Shown here one piece after another: positions 1 to 8,670 of a DNA stretch of 64,000 nucleotides. The notes under the pieces were generated by a model. It searched no databases and was not told where the DNA came from. It worked only from the letters and a program-made list of their open reading frames with translations. The stretch's first letter is position 1. Each line of letters starts with the position of its first letter. Made by a program: the position numbers and the translations under genes. The DNA is from Candidatus Neomicrothrix sp. UBA814 (GTDB taxonomy: Bacteria; Actinomycetota; Acidimicrobiia; Acidimicrobiales; Poriferisodalaceae), in NCBI GenBank assembly GCA_002296525.1, contig DBIA01000008.1, forward strand, positions 19,648 through 83,647. Direction: 5' to 3'.

Positions 1-179
1 ACGAAGACGAAGACGAAGACGAAGGCGTAATCACTACCGCTGAAGGCGACCGTATCCCCAGCAAGCAAGAGGATGAAATCTTGTGTGAGGGATGCTTTCT
101 GCTTGTAAAAGAATCGCAATACGACATGATGGACGGCGTTGCTATCTGTCCACATTGCGGAACACCGTTACAGATTTGA
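1..179 (+). CDS. Acidic zinc-ribbon protein, C-terminal part (DUF4193-like)
   Basis: This is the 3' end of a gene that starts before the window; bases 1-2 finish a codon and the TGA is at 177-179. The visible 58 residues begin with alternating Glu/Asp encoded by a six-base repeat, then a Lys-Gln-Glu-Asp-Glu stretch and two cysteine pairs (CEGC and CPHC) that can bind one zinc ion. The acidic middle followed by KQxDE and CxxCF resembles the actinobacterial DUF4193 family, but that match is from memory and the second CxxC is unusual for it. Function unknown. Confidence 0.6.
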   Translation, partial: EDEDEDEGVITTAEGDRIPSKQEDEILCEGCFLLVKESQYDMMDGVAICPHCGTPLQI

Positions 180-192
180 GCATCGGGGAGTC

Positions 193-987
193 ATGGAACT
201 CAAGGGGAAAGTTGCTGTCATCACCGGGGCTGCTAGCGGTATCGGTGCTGCCTGCGCTAAAGCTTTTTCGAATGCCGGGGCAAAGGTAGCCGTTGTCGAT
301 ATCGATGCTAAGGGCTCACAACTTATTGCCGAATCTATAGAAGGCATTGCGGTGGAATGCGATCTCGCAGATAAGGCAGCCATCGATTCGATGATCATTG
401 AGGTAGAGCAACAGATCGGACCTATTGACCTTCTGTTCAACAACGCTGGAATCGGCTCGGGTTCAGGTGTCTTCGACAGCCCCATTGAGGAATGGCAACG
501 CCAATGGGACGTAAACCTCATGTCACATGTCCATGCGATTCAAGGCGTTCTTCCTGGAATGCTCGACAGAGGCGAGGGGTACTTGCTCCACACCGCATCG
601 ATGGCTGGAATTCTCTCCTCCCATGGAAATCTTCCATATGCAGTCAGCAAACACGCGGTTGTAGGACTCGCTGAATGGCTCGCATTCACTTATGCGCACC
701 GCGGTATTGGAGTTTCGCTGTTGGCGCCTCTAGCCGTTCGTACACCCATGTTGGGTGACGCCGCCGATAGCGAGTGGGCATCACAGGCGGGGGGGCCGAT
801 TAAAGAACCAGAAGAAGTGGCCCAGCAGGTGGTGGAAGCGATCCTTGAGCAGCGGTTCCTAGTACTCACGGACCCGATCGCCCAAACTTGGATGGAAAGA
901 AAGACTGCGGACCCTGATCGCTGGCTTCACGGTATGAACAGACTTCAGCAGCGTCTGGAAGGCCCCGAACACACCGAGACTCCATAA
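193..987 (+). CDS. SDR family oxidoreductase
   Basis: A 264-residue classical short-chain dehydrogenase/reductase, a soluble NAD(P)-dependent oxidoreductase. It has the TGAASGIG nucleotide-binding loop near residue 11, the NNAG motif about residue 85 and the YAVSK catalytic Tyr/Lys pair about residue 155. I chose the ATG at 193 because GGGGAG lies just upstream and the Rossmann strand begins right after it; an in-frame TTG at 139 would overlap the preceding gene. The substrate cannot be told from sequence. Confidence 0.9.
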   Translation: MELKGKVAVITGAASGIGAACAKAFSNAGAKVAVVDIDAKGSQLIAESIEGIAVECDLADKAAIDSMIIEVEQQIGPIDLLFNNAGIGSGSGVFDSPIEEWQRQWDVNLMSHVHAIQGVLPGMLDRGEGYLLHTASMAGILSSHGNLPYAVSKHAVVGLAEWLAFTYAHRGIGVSLLAPLAVRTPMLGDAADSEWASQAGGPIKEPEEVAQQVVEAILEQRFLVLTDPIAQTWMERKTADPDRWLHGMNRLQQRLEGPEHTETP

Positions 988-1028
988 CAGAGTGGATAGG
1001 GCCGTTAGCGGTCAGGGAAAGAACGTTT

Positions 1029-1934
1029 ATGGATTCAGGTGGCCTGATTTGGATTCCCGTAACACTTGGGGCCACCGCAGCTCAGGTAATGCGAACCGCT
1101 CGGCAACATGAGCTGCGAGGTCACCTCTCTTCGTTCGGCGCGGCCTATGTCAGATTCCTCTTTGCTTGGCCCCTGGCCCTAGTTTCGCTTGCTTTGACGC
1201 GCGTCCTCTCTCCACAAAGTCTGAGTGTGCCGTTCCGGTTTTATTTATGGATTGGTGCTGCGGCTGTGGTTCAAATTACTGGTACGGCGTTGCTACTCCA
1301 GGCTTTCCGGGCACGCGATTTTGCTATTGGAACCGTCTATTCAAAATCTGAGGTGATTTTGGTAGCGATTGGTTCTGCGATCTTTTTGAATGAACCGCTC
1401 CGAAGTACAGGATGGGTGGGTGCTGTGGCGGTCCTGATGGGTGTGGCGTTGCTTGCCGCAACATCGGGTATTAGCGCCGCCCTACGAGGGTTGGGGGATA
1501 GAGCAGCTTGGTTTGGTGTGGCTGCTGGATTATTTTTCGCGTTTTCAGCAATCGGTATCCGCGGCGCTTCGACCTCTTTAACCGGAGCATCCGTATGGCA
1601 TCAAACCTCTTTTACTTTGTTTGCGCTACTTACCTTCCAAATGTTGATTCATGGCTCGTTGCTTTCGGCCTTCGACCGAAAGCAACTCATCGCAATTTGG
1701 CGCCACCGGCGCACATGCTTTCAAGTTGGTTTCTTAAGTTTTGCCGGAACTACCGGGTGGATAGCAGCGATGACCCTTGCAAGCGCCACCAAAGTTCGAA
1801 CGCTTGGGCAATTAGAAATAGTGCTCGCATTTGCAGTCTCGCTTACCCGCCTAAAAGAACATCATCACTTCCGCGATTACCTGGGGAGTGCTTTGGTTTT
1901 GGCGGGGATTCTGCTTGTGGTTGCGTTTGGATAA
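1029..1934 (+). CDS. DMT/EamA family membrane transporter
   Basis: This 301-residue protein is almost entirely hydrophobic, with about ten predicted membrane helices arranged as two similar halves, as in the drug/metabolite transporter (EamA) family. The end of each half carries the usual pattern of a glycine-rich helix, for example GWVGAVAVLMGVALL and a final helix rich in Leu/Val. Members export amino acids, metabolites or drugs; the substrate here is unknown. A GGGA-containing site precedes the ATG. It is convergent with coaE, with only 13 bases between them. Confidence 0.85.
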   Translation: MDSGGLIWIPVTLGATAAQVMRTARQHELRGHLSSFGAAYVRFLFAWPLALVSLALTRVLSPQSLSVPFRFYLWIGAAAVVQITGTALLLQAFRARDFAIGTVYSKSEVILVAIGSAIFLNEPLRSTGWVGAVAVLMGVALLAATSGISAALRGLGDRAAWFGVAAGLFFAFSAIGIRGASTSLTGASVWHQTSFTLFALLTFQMLIHGSLLSAFDRKQLIAIWRHRRTCFQVGFLSFAGTTGWIAAMTLASATKVRTLGQLEIVLAFAVSLTRLKEHHHFRDYLGSALVLAGILLVVAFG

Positions 1935-1947
1935 CAACGACGCCCAA

Positions 1948-2595
1948 TCAGCTGGGTTCGTCGGGTTCAGGAGTCGGTTCAGTTGCTGGTAGCGTTCGCG
2001 CCCAGGCAAACGCTGACTCAATCTGCGGCTCGAGTTCCTCGAGGGTTACTGAGTTGTCGATTACAAAGTCTGCTAATTCCAGTCGCTTCTCCGCTGGGAC
2101 TTGCGCTGCTATTCGCGATCGGGCGTCCTCTTCACTAAATCCTCGAAACTGAACTAAACGTTGAACTGCAACGTCAGGACTTGTGTCGACCACCAAGATT
2201 CCACTGACGATGTACTTCGGTGGCCCACCGGCAAGAATACCTTCTACGAGTAACGGGATATCTAGAACCAATAGGTTGTCCGTAGCCGCCTGTTCTCGGA
2301 TCCGACGACGGATTTCTCGGTTCACCGGCGGATGAACAATGTTATTTAATTCACGGAGTGCTTCCTTATCGCTGAAAACCCGGTCAGCGACTGCTTGGCG
2401 ATTAAGTGTTGCGTCATCGTTCAAGATGCTTGCGCCAAAGTGTGCAACCATGTCGGCGTGCACGCTGGCCCCCGGCTCTTGTAGCTCGCGAACGATACGA
2501 TCCGCGTCAATCAGGACTGCCCCTAGATCAACGAAACGATCGGAGACGGTACTTTTCCCACTCCCGATGCCACCGGTAAGACCGATGACTATCAT
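1948..2595 (-). CDS. coaE: Dephospho-CoA kinase
   Basis: This 215-residue protein catalyses the last step of coenzyme A synthesis, ATP-dependent phosphorylation of the 3'-hydroxyl of dephospho-CoA. The P-loop GGIGSGKST sits at residues 8-16, followed by the family DADRI motif about residue 31 and the NNIVHP motif about residue 85. The length is typical of the single-domain enzyme; it lacks the C-terminal GrpB-like extension of mycobacterial CoaE. It starts 8 bases after rpsA stops, and the rpsA-coaE order is a common actinobacterial arrangement. Confidence 0.95.
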   Translation of the reverse strand: MIVIGLTGGIGSGKSTVSDRFVDLGAVLIDADRIVRELQEPGASVHADMVAHFGASILNDDATLNRQAVADRVFSDKEALRELNNIVHPPVNREIRRRIREQAATDNLLVLDIPLLVEGILAGGPPKYIVSGILVVDTSPDVAVQRLVQFRGFSEEDARSRIAAQVPAEKRLELADFVIDNSVTLEELEPQIESAFAWARTLPATEPTPEPDEPS

Positions 2596-2603
2596 CTCGC
2601 TTA

Positions 2604-3995
2604 CTACGCTTCCTCAGCCGGAGCTGCCGCTTCTTCTAAAGCATCCTCAGCAGCTTGCTCGTTTTGTTCAGCATCCTCATAATCGGCGACGGCTTGACGA
2701 TAAGCCTCTTCGCCGTGCTCTTCGTAATATTCACGCCAAGCTCTCTCAGCCTCTGATTCTTCACCTTCGGCTGGCGCGTCGTAACTGAACTCTCCGATGA
2801 AGTTGCCTGACTCGTCGTAGGCGTGTTCGCCGAACGCTTCCTGATATTCCGCTGCTACGACTCCACCTTCGGCTGCCTGTTTGATTGACAAACTGATTCT
2901 GCGCCGTTGCAGATCCAGATCAATAATTTTGACCCATAACTCTTCGCCGGGAGTAACAACTTGTTCGGGTAGCTCTACGTGATGCGCTGACATCTCCGAG
3001 ATATGGACAAGTCCTTCGATTCCATCTCCAACCTGAACGAAAGATCCGAATGGGACCAACTTGGTCACCCGGCCATAAACCAACTCGCCGACTTTGTGAC
3101 CATCAGCGAATTCTTGCCACGGATCTTGTTGGGTGGCCTTCAAGGACAACGAAATCCGCTCCCGTTCCCTGTCTACTTCCAAAACCTCTACATCCACTTC
3201 GTCGCCTACCGTGACAACGGAATTGGGGTGGTCTACGTGTTTCCAAGACAACTCCGAGACATGGATAAGACCGTCCATTCCCCCCAGATCCACAAAGGCT
3301 CCGAAGCTCACAACCGAAGATACGACACCGCTTCGCTTTTCCCCAGGCTGCAGATTGTCCAAGAATTCTTCGCGTTGCTCTTTTTGTGTTTCTTCCAGCC
3401 AAGCTCGGCGGGACAGCACAACGTTGTTGCGATTTTTGTCTAGTTCGATGATCTTGGCTTCTAGGTCCATACCGATATAAGGATCTAGATCACGTACCCG
3501 TCGTAACTCCACCAATGAAGCTGGGACGAAGCCTCTCAAACCAATGTCGATGATGAGTCCGCCTTTGACAACTTCAATGACTGGACCCGATACCACACCA
3601 TCAGACTCTTTGATTTCTTCGATCTTGCCCCAGGCCTTTTCGTATTGTGCTCGCTTCTTGGATAGGACAAGGCGGCCGTCTTGATCTTCTTTTTGTAAGA
3701 CCAGCGCTTCGATTTCTTCGCCTAGGTCCACAATCTCAGATGGGTCGACAGCATTTCGAATTGACAGCTCACGACTGGGAATTACGCCTTCGGACTTGAA
3801 TCCGATGTCAAGGAGCACTTCATCGCGATCTATTCGGACCACTGTTCCAGTAACTAGGTCGCCGTCTTCGAACTCTACGATGGTGCCGTCGATTGCATCC
3901 GCAAACGACATTGAGCCGAGATCGTTCTCGACAATAGTGCGGGGAATATATTCGCCGGCATCGGTAAAGCTGCCGAATTCAGTGGTATCAGACAC
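2604..3995 (-). CDS. rpsA: 30S ribosomal protein S1
   Basis: Ribosomal protein S1 binds mRNA on the small subunit and helps initiation. Four S1 RNA-binding repeats follow one another, each with a strand like GLIIDIGLRGFVP or GAFVDLGGMDGLIHVSELSW, then an acidic C-terminal tail rich in Glu and Ala, as in other actinobacterial S1 proteins. I set the start at the GTG at 3995 (463 residues), because the 43 codons upstream to 4124 have no family-like character. No good ribosome-binding site is visible; a TATTGT hexamer lies 21 bases upstream. The start is therefore the uncertain part. Confidence 0.93.
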   Translation of the reverse strand: MSDTTEFGSFTDAGEYIPRTIVENDLGSMSFADAIDGTIVEFEDGDLVTGTVVRIDRDEVLLDIGFKSEGVIPSRELSIRNAVDPSEIVDLGEEIEALVLQKEDQDGRLVLSKKRAQYEKAWGKIEEIKESDGVVSGPVIEVVKGGLIIDIGLRGFVPASLVELRRVRDLDPYIGMDLEAKIIELDKNRNNVVLSRRAWLEETQKEQREEFLDNLQPGEKRSGVVSSVVSFGAFVDLGGMDGLIHVSELSWKHVDHPNSVVTVGDEVDVEVLEVDRERERISLSLKATQQDPWQEFADGHKVGELVYGRVTKLVPFGSFVQVGDGIEGLVHISEMSAHHVELPEQVVTPGEELWVKIIDLDLQRRRISLSIKQAAEGGVVAAEYQEAFGEHAYDESGNFIGEFSYDAPAEGEESEAERAWREYYEEHGEEAYRQAVADYEDAEQNEQAAEDALEEAAAPAEEA

Positions 3996-4125
3996 AAGTT
4001 TTTTGGCTCTAGGTAGACAATACGGGGTGCCTGTGGCAGAGCTCCCACTGGGCACGGTGACCAAGGCTACACGGGCGTAAGGCCGGAACCATCTCAGGAG
4101 TGAACTTCTACCCGACGGGGTCAAT

Positions 4126-4887
4126 CTATTGCGGGCGACGCGCTAGTAGCAGCAACTCGGCTTGATCTAAATCAATATGGTTTTTCGCCCAATTTTCCCC
4201 TGAGTGCGCACTTCGGACCGTGAGCGGATCAAGGCCTACGGCTTGCGCCATAAGCCATAGCTCTCGGGGTGTGAAGCACGTGGTCCATAGGTCCGTGCTC
4301 ATTGGAGCCCCGTCCGGATCTTTGACTTCGGTAATCTCATGGCGGGTCGCTGCCATCAAGTCGAAATTCTCAGCCGATTCTTCACCATAAGCGATCTGAA
4401 AGTAAGCGGAGAACGCAGCGAGAAGTAGGTAACCTCCGGGCTTAAGTGCTTCGCTCATGCCACGAATAATGGCTTGATCTGCTTGCAAGTTCGCAACATC
4501 AGATGCCGCTGGTCCACCTTGCAGACCGAAGGCGCCTTCGCAAAGCGAAATAACCCCATCGAACTCGGCGGAAAAGGTCATTTCTCTGGCATCTGCTCTT
4601 TGGAAGCGCGCGAGCTCTTCGAGACCTTCCTTCTTCGCCGACTCAACGGCTATGTCAATAAACCGCTGCGAGATGTCGATGCCGGTGCAGCTGATACCGC
4701 GCCGAGCTAGTTCTAAAGCGTGTCGACCGGGGCCGCAGCCTACGTCGAGCACCTTGTCACCCACCTGAAGCTTTAGATCACGAATAACTCCATCGACCTC
4801 TTGACTAGTATTTCGAGTAAATGCGTATCTTAGGTACGCCTCCTGTAAGTGGTCAGCTACTGTTTCGAACCAGTGATCGCTAGTCAT
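4126..4887 (-). CDS. Class I SAM-dependent methyltransferase
   Basis: A 253-residue methyltransferase with the SAM-binding motif LDVGCGPGRHALELA (about residues 46-60), the acidic TGID at the end of the second strand and a post-I DAREM motif. It lies between rpsA and polA on the same strand. The ATG at 4887 is used because it begins the alpha-helical cap typical of these proteins; 18 codons upstream are open but Cys-rich and overlap polA. The methyl acceptor is unknown. Confidence 0.85.
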   Translation of the reverse strand: MTSDHWFETVADHLQEAYLRYAFTRNTSQEVDGVIRDLKLQVGDKVLDVGCGPGRHALELARRGISCTGIDISQRFIDIAVESAKKEGLEELARFQRADAREMTFSAEFDGVISLCEGAFGLQGGPAASDVANLQADQAIIRGMSEALKPGGYLLLAAFSAYFQIAYGEESAENFDLMAATRHEITEVKDPDGAPMSTDLWTTCFTPRELWLMAQAVGLDPLTVRSAHSGENWAKNHIDLDQAELLLLARRPQ

Positions 4888-4919
4888 TCGGTTCAATAAA
4901 GTCGGGCAGGCAGCGCACT

Positions 4920-7592
4920 TTATGCCTTCGCTTGCGCCCAACTGGGGCCGGTAGCGACATTTACTTCCAACGGCACTCGCAACTCTGCTGCGTCCTTCAT
5001 GTTCCCAATAGTCATCTTCTTGATTACGTCTCTTTCATCAGGGTGAACTTCGAGGATCACTTCATCATGAACCTGGAGGACGAGACGGCTTTGCGCCTTC
5101 ATGTCGGCAAGCGACCGGTCAATTTCGACCAGCGCAATTTTGAAAATATCGGCAGCAAGACCTTGTATCGGCGCATTCATGGCTTGACGCTCTGCTGCCT
5201 GGCGAACCCTGAAGTTTGATGAGAGAAGCTCGGGAATTGGTCGTCGTCGCCCGAAGATAGTTTCGGTGTATCCGGTTTCTTTTGTTTGCGCCACGACGTC
5301 GTCCATGAAGGATTTCACTGCAGGAAACGCAACAAAATAGGCCTTCAATATTTCGGCTGCCTCTCCAGTCTCGATCCCTAGGCGCTGCCCCAAACCGTAA
5401 GCTTCCATTCCATAGGCGAGGCCATAGCTCACCATTTTCGCTTGCGACCGTTGCTCCACATTGACATCGTCCGGGTCCACCCCAAAGATCGAAGCGGCAG
5501 TCGCATTATGAATATCGACCCCCGCTTCGAATGCACCTATAAGTCCGGGATCTTCGGCTAGATGCGCGATAACTCTAAGCTCAATTTGGTTGTAGTCAGC
5601 TACAAGTAATTCAAATCCTTCGGTGGGAACAAAGGCTTTTCGAAACTCGCGACCAAGAGAAGTTCGGACAGGAATGTTGTGAAGATTTGGGTCCTCAGAG
5701 CTCAAACGGCCTGTTCTTGCAACGGTTTGATTAAAAGTTGCTCGAATTCGCCCATCTGAGTCCGTGACGTCGAGTAACCCTTGGCCATAGGTTGACCGCA
5801 ACTTTTCGACTTCCCGATACTCGAGCAAGACCGCAACGATCTCGTGCTGGTCTCTAATTTTTTCTAACGACGCAGCGTCAGTGGAGTATCCAGTCTTGGT
5901 CTTTTTCTGTGGAGTCAATCCAAGTTCTTCAAACAGCACCTCACGCAGTTGTTTGGTGGAATTCACATTGAAATCATGACCGGCGAGATCGTGGATAGAT
6001 GACTCGAGTCGTTGTACCTCCCCGACGAGGTAGTCACGCATTCTGGTTAGCTCGGTTACATCGACACCCACGCCGGCATCTTCCATGCGAGAGAGAACAG
6101 AAATAAGAGGGCGTTCCAGCTCTTCATACAACCACACCATCGATCTCTCATTAATGAGGTTCGACATAGTGGGCGCCAACCGGTTGACTGCTAACGCATC
6201 CCTGGCCACGTCCAATAACTGGTCATCTGAGCTTCCAGCAAGGTCTAACTGGCCCGCTTCAACTACATCGCCCCTCACGATTTCAGTGCGACAGTACTTC
6301 TTGAGTAACTCGTCGAGAACGTAACGACCCCCGCTTGGGTCAAGCAGGTAGCCAGCTATGGCTGTATCAACTCTCAAACCATCGGATTTGAGTCCCAATT
6401 GACGTAAACCACGAGTTAGCTGTTTCGCATCATGGGTGTCAAAACCGTTCCGATCAACGTTCAAGACCTCCTCGAGCGCTGACTGCACCTTTTTATCTTC
6501 AAGGAGCTGTGTTTCAATGACCAAGACACCAGCGTTCTCGGGCTCATGCACAGCCGCTAAAGCCACCAAAGAGCCGTCATCATCAGCTAGCCAACCTATA
6601 GACACCGGTAGCTGGCTTTGTATCAAACCCCCAAGCAGCTCAACGCATTGATCCGCTGAAGCTGCGATCGTTGGCTCCGCTTCCAAAATATTCTCTTGCG
6701 AGGCCATCGACGGAAGGTCGCCGCCCACTAGCTCGCCGAGACGTTCGTATAGGGAGTTGAACTCTAACTCTTCAAACAATTCCCTTACGTCGCTGGCGTT
6801 GATTGTTCCCCACCTAACGGACGCCAGGTCTAAATCCACTGGAGCGTCGGTTCGGAGAACCATTGCATCGACATTTCGTCTTGCCCGTTCTTCGAACTCA
6901 ATAAGGTTTTGTCGAAGCTTTGGAGTTTGCTCGTCAGCGTGATCGAAGATTCCGTCCAGACCGCCGTAGGCATTAATGAGTTTCGCAGCTGTCTTCTCCC
7001 CTACTCCTGGAACCCCGGGGAGATTATCTGAGGGGTCGCCTCGCAGTGCTGCATACTGTGGATACAGCTCAGGGGTAACCCCAGTTCTTTCAACTATGCC
7101 CGCTTCGTCATACAGGGCATAGTCACTTACGCCCCTCTTGTTGTATAGGACCTTGATTAAGGGATCTTTAACCATCTGATAGATGTCTCGGTCTCCCGTA
7201 ACAATAATGGCCTCATCTCCGTTGTCAGCTATTTGGACAGCCATGGTCGCTAAAACATCGTCCGCTTCAAAACCTACGAGGTCGACGGTAGGAACCTGCA
7301 AGGCGTCCAGCACGGTCCGAACTATCGCGAACTGCTCAATGAGGAGATCGGGAGTTGGATCGCGCTGCGCTTTGTATTCAGGCAACATTTCATGGCGGAA
7401 GGTCGGTTCGGGGCGATCAAAAGCAACTACGACTCCATCTGGGTTCTGATCTTTAACTAAATTCAGCAGCATTGACGTAAAACCAAAAACAGCGTTGGTT
7501 ACTTGGCCCGAGGCGGTTGCCATGTCTGTTGGTAATGCAAAGAACGCTCTGTAAGTGAGTGAATTGCCGTCAAGTAGTAAATGCTTCGCCAC
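4920..7592 (-). CDS. polA: DNA polymerase I
   Basis: Three-domain PolA of 890 residues used in repair and Okazaki-fragment processing. Residues 1-290 are the 5'-nuclease (LLLDGNSLTYRAFF, VTGDRDIYQ, GVPGVGEKTA). The middle 3'-5' exonuclease fold has lost the metal-binding DxE motif, so proofreading is probably absent. The polymerase domain keeps motif A (DYNQIELR), the O-helix (KMVSYGLAYG) and motif C (QVHDEV). The O-helix residue matching E. coli Phe762 is Tyr, as in mycobacteria. I prefer GTG 7592: a TAGGGT hexamer sits 7 bases upstream, suggesting a leaderless mRNA. TTG 7598 is also open. Confidence 0.96.
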   Translation of the reverse strand: MAKHLLLDGNSLTYRAFFALPTDMATASGQVTNAVFGFTSMLLNLVKDQNPDGVVVAFDRPEPTFRHEMLPEYKAQRDPTPDLLIEQFAIVRTVLDALQVPTVDLVGFEADDVLATMAVQIADNGDEAIIVTGDRDIYQMVKDPLIKVLYNKRGVSDYALYDEAGIVERTGVTPELYPQYAALRGDPSDNLPGVPGVGEKTAAKLINAYGGLDGIFDHADEQTPKLRQNLIEFEERARRNVDAMVLRTDAPVDLDLASVRWGTINASDVRELFEELEFNSLYERLGELVGGDLPSMASQENILEAEPTIAASADQCVELLGGLIQSQLPVSIGWLADDDGSLVALAAVHEPENAGVLVIETQLLEDKKVQSALEEVLNVDRNGFDTHDAKQLTRGLRQLGLKSDGLRVDTAIAGYLLDPSGGRYVLDELLKKYCRTEIVRGDVVEAGQLDLAGSSDDQLLDVARDALAVNRLAPTMSNLINERSMVWLYEELERPLISVLSRMEDAGVGVDVTELTRMRDYLVGEVQRLESSIHDLAGHDFNVNSTKQLREVLFEELGLTPQKKTKTGYSTDAASLEKIRDQHEIVAVLLEYREVEKLRSTYGQGLLDVTDSDGRIRATFNQTVARTGRLSSEDPNLHNIPVRTSLGREFRKAFVPTEGFELLVADYNQIELRVIAHLAEDPGLIGAFEAGVDIHNATAASIFGVDPDDVNVEQRSQAKMVSYGLAYGMEAYGLGQRLGIETGEAAEILKAYFVAFPAVKSFMDDVVAQTKETGYTETIFGRRRPIPELLSSNFRVRQAAERQAMNAPIQGLAADIFKIALVEIDRSLADMKAQSRLVLQVHDEVILEVHPDERDVIKKMTIGNMKDAAELRVPLEVNVATGPSWAQAKA

Positions 7593-7599
7593 AGTCAAG

Positions 7600-7605
7600 A
7601 CCCTA
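7600..7605 (-). promoter_or_regulatory. Putative -10 element of polA (leaderless)
   Basis: TAGGGT on the minus strand lies 7 bases before the GTG at 7592, and no Shine-Dalgarno sequence is present. The position predicts transcription starting at or next to the start codon. Confidence 0.5.
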
Positions 7606-7661
7606 GAGCCCAGACTTAGCCAGGCGCATGATGTAGATAAAGGCTGAGCAATCTTTAGCGG

Positions 7662-8237
7662 CTATGGGCGTAAATTGCCGCTAACAACTCTGTTAGCCAC
7701 ATCCAACATCGTTGTTCGTTCTGACATTGCAGACTTCTGTATGAAGTTAAAGGCGTCGCTTTCCGAGAGGTTCCCCTCATCCATCAGAACGCCTTTGGCC
7801 CGGTCAACCGCTTTTCTTACTTCGAGCTGGCCCTCTAATTCTCGAACTGTGGCGTCTAACTGCCGTATTTCTTCAAATCGACCTAAAGCAACTTCAATTG
7901 CTGAGACGAGTTCTTCGCGCTGAAATGGTTTCACCAAATAAGAGAGAACTCCCGCGTCTCTAGCTTCTTCGATGAGGTGCCTCTGACTAAACGCCGTAAG
8001 GATCACAACGGCTGCTTTGCGTTCAGACGAGACTTCGCGGGCGGCAGCTAGCCCATCCATGCCTGGCATCTTGATGTCAAATACGCACAAATCTGGGTTG
8101 TGTTCTTGAACTAATGCGACTGCCTCATCGCCACGTCCGGTTTCCGCGACGACGACGTAGCCTTCTTCTTCGAGCATTTCGCGAAGATCTAAGCGAATGA
8201 TTGCTTCATCTTCTGCAATTACGACGCGTTTGGGCAA
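7662..8237 (-). CDS. pdtaR: ANTAR-domain response regulator, PdtaR type
   Basis: A 191-residue two-component regulator. Residues 1-120 form a receiver domain with the acidic pair in IAEDEA, the phospho-acceptor Asp in VFDIKMPGMDG and the Thr/Lys switch (ILTAFS, LVKPF). The C-terminal 60 residues are an ANTAR RNA-binding domain (RAKGVLMDEGNLSESDAF). The layout matches Mycobacterium PdtaR (Rv1626), which acts with kinase PdtaS in RNA-level antitermination; no kinase is in the window. I chose TTG 8237 because AAGGA lies 5 bases upstream; the frame stays open to 8300. Confidence 0.88.
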   Translation of the reverse strand: MPKRVVIAEDEAIIRLDLREMLEEEGYVVVAETGRGDEAVALVQEHNPDLCVFDIKMPGMDGLAAAREVSSERKAAVVILTAFSQRHLIEEARDAGVLSYLVKPFQREELVSAIEVALGRFEEIRQLDATVRELEGQLEVRKAVDRAKGVLMDEGNLSESDAFNFIQKSAMSERTTMLDVANRVVSGNLRP

Positions 8238-8327
8238 CTGGTTCCTTGTGTTGGGAGGCCGCAGCCTCGGGACGTGGAGATCTCTACAATAGCCAATCAA
8301 TCCGGTTTTCTTCGCTGAAGAGAAGCG

Positions 8328-8654
8328 TCAGTTGAATTCTCTACCTATTTGATCAAGTAGGGAATTTTGATGGCCTTCAAGCTGCATTAGCCGCGCTACT
8401 AGCTGTTCACGTTGCTTATCTATTGCAATCAAGTGCCGAGCAGCACGCTGATGCGTTCGCTCTGATATCGGCGTCTCGGAGACAAGTGCATGAATTCTGG
8501 CCGTTTCAGCTTCATCTTTGAAATGCTCTAACTGCTCTTCGATTACCCCAAGCTCCGCCTGCGTGTGCGCAATTTGCTGACTATTACGACGGAGCTGGCG
8601 CTCAACGGTTTTGATTGACATGGGGCCAGAAAATCTAGCCAAAAATGTCCGCAT
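8328..8654 (-). CDS. Conserved coiled-coil protein of unknown function
   Basis: A 108-residue soluble protein made almost wholly of charged alpha-helix with heptad-like leucines (residues 15-105), predicted as an antiparallel coiled-coil hairpin. The central LVSETPISERTHQRAARH stretch would be the turn. I do not recognise a named family, though similar short coiled-coil proteins occur in acidimicrobial genomes. ATG 8654 has AGGT 5 bases upstream; ATG 8621, which would remove 11 residues, is the alternative. It follows the O-methyltransferase gene by 16 bases, so they may be co-transcribed. Confidence 0.65.
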   Translation of the reverse strand: MRTFLARFSGPMSIKTVERQLRRNSQQIAHTQAELGVIEEQLEHFKDEAETARIHALVSETPISERTHQRAARHLIAIDKQREQLVARLMQLEGHQNSLLDQIGREFN

Positions 8655-8670
8655 TCGCTACCTGGCCTTG

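Noticed and set aside
3996..4124. N-terminal extension of rpsA
   Set aside because: These 43 codons are open but Arg/Pro/Ser-rich and unlike any S1 N terminus; the gene more likely begins at GTG 3995.
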